From assembly GCA_002261195.1 (NCBI GenBank), contig MVBO01000042.1, positions 39,573 through 103,572 of the forward strand: a DNA stretch of 64,000 nt, read 5' to 3'. Of this stretch, positions 57,880 through 64,000 are shown piece by piece. The first letter of the stretch is position 1. Every line of letters begins with the position of its first letter. The stretch is from Bifiguratus adelaidae. Its lineage: Eukaryota; Mucoromycota; Endogonomycetes; Endogonales. The translations under genes were made by a program, and so were the position numbers. Below the pieces are notes generated by a model. It was not told the DNA's origin and did no database searches. It saw only the letters and a list, made by a program, of their open reading frames with translations.

Positions 57880-60800
57880 AGTACAGTATATACTGTAGAA
57901 CAGCTTGATAAATCTCTCAGCCTAAAGTGCCGCCGAGTTGATGCTTGCGCGGTCAATTTTGACAGCAGTTGACGTGTAGATGTACTGTACTGTTAGCTCA
58001 GGAGCAGCAACAGGAAAATGAGACACGCACAGAGTAGTGGCAGTAAGGCACTCAATTTACTGTAAAGTTTTGTCAAAGTTACAGTAGCAAGGTACTGTAC
58101 AGTATAAAGGAAAGTACATTGATGGAATCCATTTGACTCTGAGCAAATGCAACAGGACTCAACCTTCAAAAGGAAGAGTTGACGACACGCAAAACAGACT
58201 TACAGTACTAATGTACAGTATGTTTATTTCAAGGTTCCAGTACTGGAGCATACTGTACAGCAAAGTTCGCTTCTTTTAAGGATTGAGTAATGTTTGCGAC
58301 TCGTCAGCGTTCCGTATCGGTAAGCTTCATTGATACTGTACGAGTAATTCATTGCTATTTTATCTATAAGACTTATCGATACTGTATTGTCCATTGGCAC
58401 TCAGGCAAAATCGTGGTACGCCAGACAATGTGCAACGAAGATTATTGCTATACAGTATACAGTACTGCGGTACTGTAGATGCCTAGTAGGGTTCCGAATC
58501 AATGATACATTACAATATACAGTACAGTACATTATCGTTAACGAAAGGCAACAAATTCCTTGCTGATACTGTACAGTATACTGTATCGATATCATGCAGC
58601 CGTATCGGCGCTGTAACTACTCTATCGATAGAGCTACTGTAGAGCCCATATCATAACGCTTGTCGATACGGAACTTACTGTACTGTGATCCCGAGATCCA
58701 ATGACTTTCAGCTACGGTAAAGTTACCTTCGCGTTTAAACAGCAATCCACAAGCCTTACCGTGCGCGGAAATGCCACCAAGAAACTTGGTACAACTTGGA
58801 TTCATTTTATGTTCCTCAGAATACTGTACTTACTGTATACTGTACAGTATGTCTTAATAATTTATGTACAATAGTGCAACATAATCTGCAGAGGGTGCTT
58901 AGTATACTGTACAGTAAATTACTGTAGAGGACCGAACTAAAAGAATAATCATCGACGTTTACAGTACTGTAGGGTACGGACCCTTGGCTACTTCACCAGA
59001 GACCTACAGTTTTCAAGGCTGCTGATCCTTACAGTACTACAAAGCCTACAGTAAGTCGCAAGAGCTGCCCACAATTTACCGTACTGTAAGTGGTCACAGA
59101 CTTCCTGCTGTGCAGTACCGGCATTGGCCCTTTCCGAACGATATGATACTATACGTTATACAGTACTGTATATGTACTGTATAACGTACTGTAGAATTGA
59201 GCGCTAAGGTGTCCGAATGAGGAAATCAGCGCTGACTCGGATAATTTTGGAGTCATTGTACAGTACAGTAAAAATGGGATTATTGGGGAATAAGGAAAAG
59301 CAACACTTCGCAGGTCGTTCCTTAAACGGGAGTGAGTGGACGAACAGAACGACGTGGAAAAGGTTTGACGACGCGTTAACTGTGATGACGCCTCACAAGG
59401 TCGGCACAATACTGTTACTGTATTTTGCTGCCTGTAGAAAGCGATAACTGAATGGTAAAATAAATGGAATTGTTCCTATTAGTCAGTCGTGAAGTTAATT
59501 AAATACAACAGCCTTAGGATTGATTAAGAGATGGGAGTCGGGTTTCTCTACTACAGTACAGTACAGTACATGCCCACAATAAAATCAAGATTGCGGTACA
59601 TATTATTTGTACAATACAGCGCTGTTCTGCAACAATTACTGTATATTGTAGATTCTTTCCCTTGGGCTCTTTACTACTGTACAGTAGGTGGTACCATTAA
59701 TAGTTGACTTCACTATCCCAGAATTGCGCAAAAATGTAAGAACTTCAGTAGTACAGTAAACCTTTTCGTCTGGTGGTGTAGAATAGTGAGATTTCAGTGT
59801 TACCGGGGTTCAACGTGCTGTGATTGAACAGTCTTATCATTCATTGACCAATTAGGGGAGCCATACAGTAATTGATTGCAAATGTTGGCGATGAACGTGT
59901 TCATGAAATATCCTCTTCCTCCCAATACTATGCAATACTGTACTGTATAGTATGACAGTACTGTACAGTAAACAGGATATAGGATACTGTAAACTCGAGG
60001 CCAACGGTCGCAGACTACACTAATTTGAGTCTTGCGAATGGTACCGTACTGGAATACCGGATACTGTATATTGTACACTATTGACTTATTTTCTTTATGT
60101 ACAGTACTGTACGGTACAGTATTTGAGAATTCGAAGTTGCTAGAAAATTTACAATACCGTGAGAAGTTTTGCTAGTCAGGATCGAAGTAGTTACTCTGTT
60201 CTATCGTAAAATCGACATAATTCAGAGTATCATGAAGGACGATCGAATATTGTAATCTACATTTGGATACTGTAGCAGTACTCTACTGTACGTTTTTTGT
60301 CCTAGTGTTTCTGTGTAGAACGGGATCTTTGTTCTAGCATGCAATCTCTACAGTATATTACAGTAAAAGCTCTTAGCAAAGCTATGAAATCGTGCGTGTT
60401 ATTCAGCTGCTGTAGCTCTTCTTCGTTGAGTGCATACTGTAATTTCAACAAACTTACAGTACACAATTGCAATAAATGACAACGCTGTTGGGGGATAATG
60501 GTGGCGAATCTCTTACGATATCAAAGAAAGGCATGTACAGCACTATAGGGGAGCTGGGGAATGAGATGATTACTGCACAGTGACTCACAACACTGTCCGA
60601 GATTTCTGGAACTTCGTCTTGGAAGGGAATATCTCTAGATCTACCTTAGTATCACCATCTCAAGCTTCGGCCAGGGCAAGTCGGACAGTATTCAATAGTG
60701 TTGTACCGTATACGCCTACTTTTTAGCTTCAATGGCATCCTTGTGAGTTGCAAATTCTCAAAAACTACAGTATTACTGTACCTTGCTTGGTGTAGCAGTC

Positions 60801-60990
60801 TGGCAAATTTGCTTGCCAGACAATGCGTGAGGAAGATCAAGTATTTAGATTCCAGAAATATAATTAGATTGGAACCCTCTGGTTTACTTACAGTATCTGC
60901 TAACGACCTCGAGTCGTCCTAAGTAATTACGTTGGACTACAGTAGTTCCACCTAGCCTCATCCTAGTTTGTCTTGTGCGTACTGTATACT
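57880..60990. repeat. Block saturated with TACTGTA/TACAGTA heptamers
   Basis: About 3.1 kb containing, by hand count, roughly 80 copies of TACTGTA or its reverse complement TACAGTA. They occur singly and as overlapping palindromes such as TACTGTACAGTA, TACAGTACTGTA and ATACTGTACAGTAT. A random sequence would hold less than one. Spacing is irregular (from overlapping to about 150 bases), and the DNA between copies is unique, so this is not a tandem array, microsatellite or single transposon. The motif is almost absent from the 57 kb of genes to the left. A few copies lie in and beyond the retroelement (63676, 63911, 63936). Clear examples: 58090-58098, 58560-58585, 58830-58852, 59160-59192, 59551-59570, 59937-59975, 60098-60121. 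ORFs in the block are short and unrecognised. Confidence 0.85.
60791..60925 (+). repeat. 5' LTR (divergent) of Ty3/Gypsy element
   Basis: Starts TGTAGCAGTCTGGC and shares ordered blocks with 63717-63850: TCTGGC, ATTTGC, TGCCAGACA, GGATTCC/AGATTCC, GGAACC, TTTACTTA, TATCTGCTA, then GCGACC/ACGACC and CTCGAGTCGTC. This pair brackets the retroelement coding region, so I call it the 5' LTR. The 3' boundary is not resolved; homology fades after about 60925, where extra heptamer copies occur. Near the start is an inverted repeat TCTGGCAA...TTGCCAGA. Confidence 0.65.
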
Positions 60991-60992
60991 GT

Positions 60993-63656
60993 ATGTTCTC
61001 ATCACATCGCGTTTCCCCAGAAGAACCCGGTAGCACACCCCAGAGATCACCCAGAGACGATTCCTCCACCGACGGTACTGCAACTTTTCTAGACGCTGTA
61101 CCAGCCCGAGAAGCACATCCGGCATCGAATATGGAGGCCCCGACATGCAGACGTTATTACATTCCATTACACAGCAACTTGCGCAGATGAATTCATGATT
61201 GAAGAACATCTAATCTCATGAACCCATCGCATCATCTGCAGCCACAGACGAACCCGAGCCTAAGCCACAAGCCATCACAAACTCAATGCGCTCAAGTTGG
61301 ACCGACCGCCTTACCTTGATGAACTTGTGTTGGTGTATATTGACGATACGTTAGTCTTCTGACGGAACAAGCAAGACCATTTAAAGCATTTGTGGACGGT
61401 GTGTGAAACTCTGCGGCGCGAGAAGCTATTTTTGCGAAACGGGAGCAAATATAAATTCTTTCGCGACTCGGTGCAATACCTAGGTCACGTCATTACGAGA
61501 AACGGAGTGCAGGTCAATGCAGAAAAGATCAAGACCCTTACGCAATGGCCAGTACCGAAAGATGTCCACGAGATACGTGCTTTTCTAGGATTAGCAAACT
61601 ACTACCGGCGTTACATCTGGGGCTTCGCACACATGACGAGCTCACTCACCAATCTCACGAAGAAAGAGCAACCGTTTGTCTGGTCCCCGGAATGTCAACA
61701 AGCATTTGCCGAGGTCAAACCCGCGTTCACAACGAATCCCTCCTGGACATTTCGGACACCTAGAAATCATTCCTATTTGTCGCCGACTCCCCCGGATACG
61801 CAACCGGTTATACGCCGATGCAAGAGATGCCCAATGGATATCGCCATGTCGCGTTTCACAGCCATAAACTCTTTCGAGACACGCTACGCAATTCATGAGA
61901 AGGAGTTGCTATTGTGTTCGCTTTGCGAGAAGAGCGAGCTTACCTTCACGGCGCAAAAACCACGATATTCACCGACCACAAGTTGATAATCTGCATTCCC
62001 TCCACAGGGCACTTCATCGGTCGCCAGGCCCGCTGGCAGGAAATTAGTCGCCGAATATGACATCGAAATCCTTTACAAGCCAGGCAAACAGAACGTGGTT
62101 GCCGACGCCAGCTCGCGTCGCGCCGACTTCCAGCCGGCACAAGGAGAAGTCGAACTGCACGTGAATACCTATGACGTGGTCAGTTTCGATTTCAAAGAGC
62201 AGATTCGCATGGCCTTACGGGGGTGACCCCGCTTTCGGAGACCAAGGGTATCTTTTGAAGGAAGGTGAGAAGAATGAGGAAGGCATTCAAAAAGTGGAAG
62301 GCTTACCAGTGCGGAACACTCTCATCATGATCCCAGCAAACAAAGAGCTTAGGCAGCGTATTCTCTTGGAACATTATGCTACTCCATTCTCAGGACACCT
62401 CGGGAAAGATAAACTTTTGGCACACGAAACGGAGACTGTTTAGGTGGCCGAATATGACGAACGAAGTCCGTGACTTTGTGAAAGGATGTGCAATCTGTCA
62501 AAGAAGCAAATCGTTGAATACACACCCAGCCGGTTTGTTACAGCCACTACCTATACCCAAGAAGAACTGGACCGATCTCTCTCTTTGGACTTTGTGGTAC
62601 GATTACCGAAGACGAAGAACGGACACGATGCAGTGTTTGTGGTGGTCGACCGCCTAAGCAAAATGGCGCACTTCATCCAGATGACAAGAACGCATCAGCA
62701 AAGGACATCGCCATCTTCCTTGTGAACAACATCTTCCGCCTCCAGGATATGTCTAATTGCATCGTGAGCGACAGGGATCCTCGGCAGACCAGCATCTTTT
62801 GGCAAACCCTCACCAAGGCTCTGAGGACGACGCTGAAAATGAGCATCGCGCATTCCGGCACCAGTCGGATGGACAGACGGAGCGCACTAACCGTACCATG
62901 GAACAGATGCTAAGAGCCTTCGTTGGCCCACGTCAGAGAGACTGGGATGAGTATATCGCGTTGGTAGAATTTGCGTACAATTCGGCAAGACAGGCATCCA
63001 GTTTGAAGACCCCTTTCGAAATGATGACTGGACAGCTAGCTACCTTTGGTGCCAAGTCCGTAGGACTGGACGCGCTATTGGATGTGCCAGCCGCGAAGGA
63101 CATGGTAGACACTATCCAGCAAAATATTGCAGACGCAACGGCTGCCTTGAAAAAGGCTCAGGAATGCCAGAAGAGGAACGCTGGCCAAAATCGTAAAGAC
63201 GAAGAATATGCGTAGGAGACCGCGTGCTGTTGTCTACAGCTAATTTGCACCTCGTCAATCAACCAGCAGGCACCGCGCTACATTGGCCTTACGAGGTCAA
63301 GGAGAAAATTTCCTCTGTCGCCTACAAATTAGACTTACCAGTGCACATGAACGTTCATCCTGTGTTTCATGTTTCTTTGCTCCAAACCCTACTTCACCAG
63401 CGATCTACAGTCTGACGACGCTCGACCTCCCCCCCTGGTTTGACGACGAATCGCAAGACTTGGAATGGGAAGTCGAAAGCATAGTGGGGACGTCGATGGC
63501 GAGGCCGAGGGCGCAACCGGCGATTACAGTAGCTTGTGAAATGGAAAGGATATCCCTCCGAGGACAATACGTGGACAGACGAAGCCGAATTAGCACACGC
63601 GCAGACGGCATTGCGGCAGTTCTTGGATCAAGAGGCTCAAAGTGCGTCTAGCGACG
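60993..63656 (+). mobile_element. Degenerate, internally deleted Ty3/Gypsy chromovirus
   Basis: Pieces of one LTR-retrotransposon polyprotein lie in order but in shifting frames. A Gag-like leader occurs at 60993-61190 (PEEPGSTPQRSPRDDSS...). The reverse transcriptase picks up abruptly at about 61300 with LVYIDDTLVF, which carries the catalytic YxDD, then a TGA, then QYLGHVITRNGVQV and IRAFLGLANYYRRY. RNase H debris includes IFTDHKL near 61970. The integrase zinc and core regions span 62240-63210 ([53 protein letters not shown]), containing the D, D and E residues in different frames. A C-terminal chromodomain sits near 63530-63630 (LVKWKGYPSEDNTWTDEAEL). Most of gag, protease and the RT N terminus is missing between 61190 and 61300. 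Multiple stops and frameshifts make it inactive. Confidence 0.85.
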
Positions 63657-63700
63657 TATCAATTTGACTTCCCGTATACTGTACGTGGAGACAACGTCTT

Positions 63701-63716
63701 TCGAAGAAGGGGATGA
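63701..63716 (+). other. Polypurine tract of the retroelement
   Basis: GAAGAAGGGGATGA lies immediately before the TG that starts the 3' LTR, where plus-strand priming sites of LTR retrotransposons are located. Confidence 0.55.
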
Positions 63717-63850
63717 TGTAGCACTCTGGCGATTTGCATGCCAGACACTGTGTGACGTAGAGAGCATTAGTGTTTGGATTCCGGATTTGTCATTGGATAA
63801 AGGAACCTTCTTGTTTACTTATCTGCTAGCGACCTCGAGTCGTCACAAGT
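63717..63850 (+). repeat. 3' LTR (divergent) of Ty3/Gypsy element
   Basis: Begins TGTAGCACTCTGGC and matches the 5' copy at 60791 in order (TCTGGC, ATTTGC, TGCCAGACA, GATTCC, GGAACC, TTTACTTA, TCTGCTA, CTCGAGTCGTC). Identity by eye is about 65-70 percent with small indels, so the insertion is old. The right boundary is unresolved; LTR sequence may continue to about 63950. Confidence 0.65.
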
Positions 63851-64000
63851 CACTTCAGTCTCATTTATTGTCCTTAGATTCGCAATATTTGGATGTAGGG
63901 AGTATCGTACTGTAGTCACTCTTAGCAACCATCTACAGTATACAGTGGCAATCAAAACCGTCCCAAGGATTGCCTAATTTGGCTTTAACCAGCCATTGCG

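Noticed and set aside
59217-59447. 76-codon ORF inside the heptamer block
   Set aside because: No family resemblance; its only notable feature is a heptamer pair near the start.
57880-60990. Heptamer block as a CRISPR array, satellite or LexA-type operator field
   Set aside because: Spacing is irregular and the unit is only seven bases; fungi lack CRISPR and LexA. The resemblance to TACTGTA...ACAGTA operators is coincidental.
1-64000. tRNA and rRNA genes
   Set aside because: I looked for B-box sequences (GGTTCGAATCC-like) and rRNA segments and found only partial matches inside coding sequence.

Overview
The window is from a fungal nuclear chromosome. Genes are dense and intron-rich: I read about 105 introns in 22 protein-coding genes, mostly 45-80 bases long. 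The gene set (Pat1, Tho2, Rom2-type Rho GEFs, Sys1, a Zn2Cys6/Fungal_trans regulator, a chromodomain Ty3/Gypsy element) is fungal. Presence of Tudor-SN and the high intron density exclude Saccharomycotina yeasts. The RPS18/RPL19 sequences and overall style suggest an early-diverging (Mucoromycota-like) or basidiomycete lineage, but I cannot fix the species.

Layout. 1-8.2 kb (minus strand): PAT1, cut by the left edge, a four-TM membrane protein and a 1,436-residue acidic orphan. 8.6-16.8 kb: a Red1/ZFC3H1-like zinc-finger protein, an EF-hand/TPR protein, a dual-PH protein, TRM10 and SYS1. 17.0-26.5 kb: two tandem DEP-DH-PH-CNH Rho GEF paralogues. 26.6-31.9 kb: a secreted S9 peptidase, RPS18 and RPL19. 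32-36 kb: a DHHC acyltransferase, an aldo/keto reductase and URM1. 36-39 kb: Tudor-SN. 39-46.6 kb: a broken secreted GH5 glycosidase, an MCT-like MFS transporter and a Zn2Cys6 regulator, possibly a decayed catabolic neighbourhood. 47-56.1 kb: a helix-hairpin-helix protein, an F-box/WD40 protein and the 22-exon THO2. 56.1-64 kb: gene-poor DNA with a roughly 3 kb block saturated with the heptamer TACTGTA and its complement TACAGTA, then an old, internally deleted chromovirus with recognisable LTRs.

Functionally, RNA metabolism is prominent (Pat1, Red1-like, Trm10, Tho2, Tudor-SN, Urm1, two ribosomal proteins), as are Rho1/cell-wall signalling (two GEFs, PH protein) and Golgi/membrane traffic (Sys1, DHHC enzyme). 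Several gene pairs are divergent with very short shared promoters (43-170 bases between start codons).

The oddest features are the heptamer-saturated block, the unusually common AAG 3' splice sites, the start codon of RPL19 split by an intron, and the two GEF paralogues with very different intron numbers. All gene models were spliced by eye using reading-frame continuity, splice consensus and family resemblance, so individual junctions can be off by a few bases.
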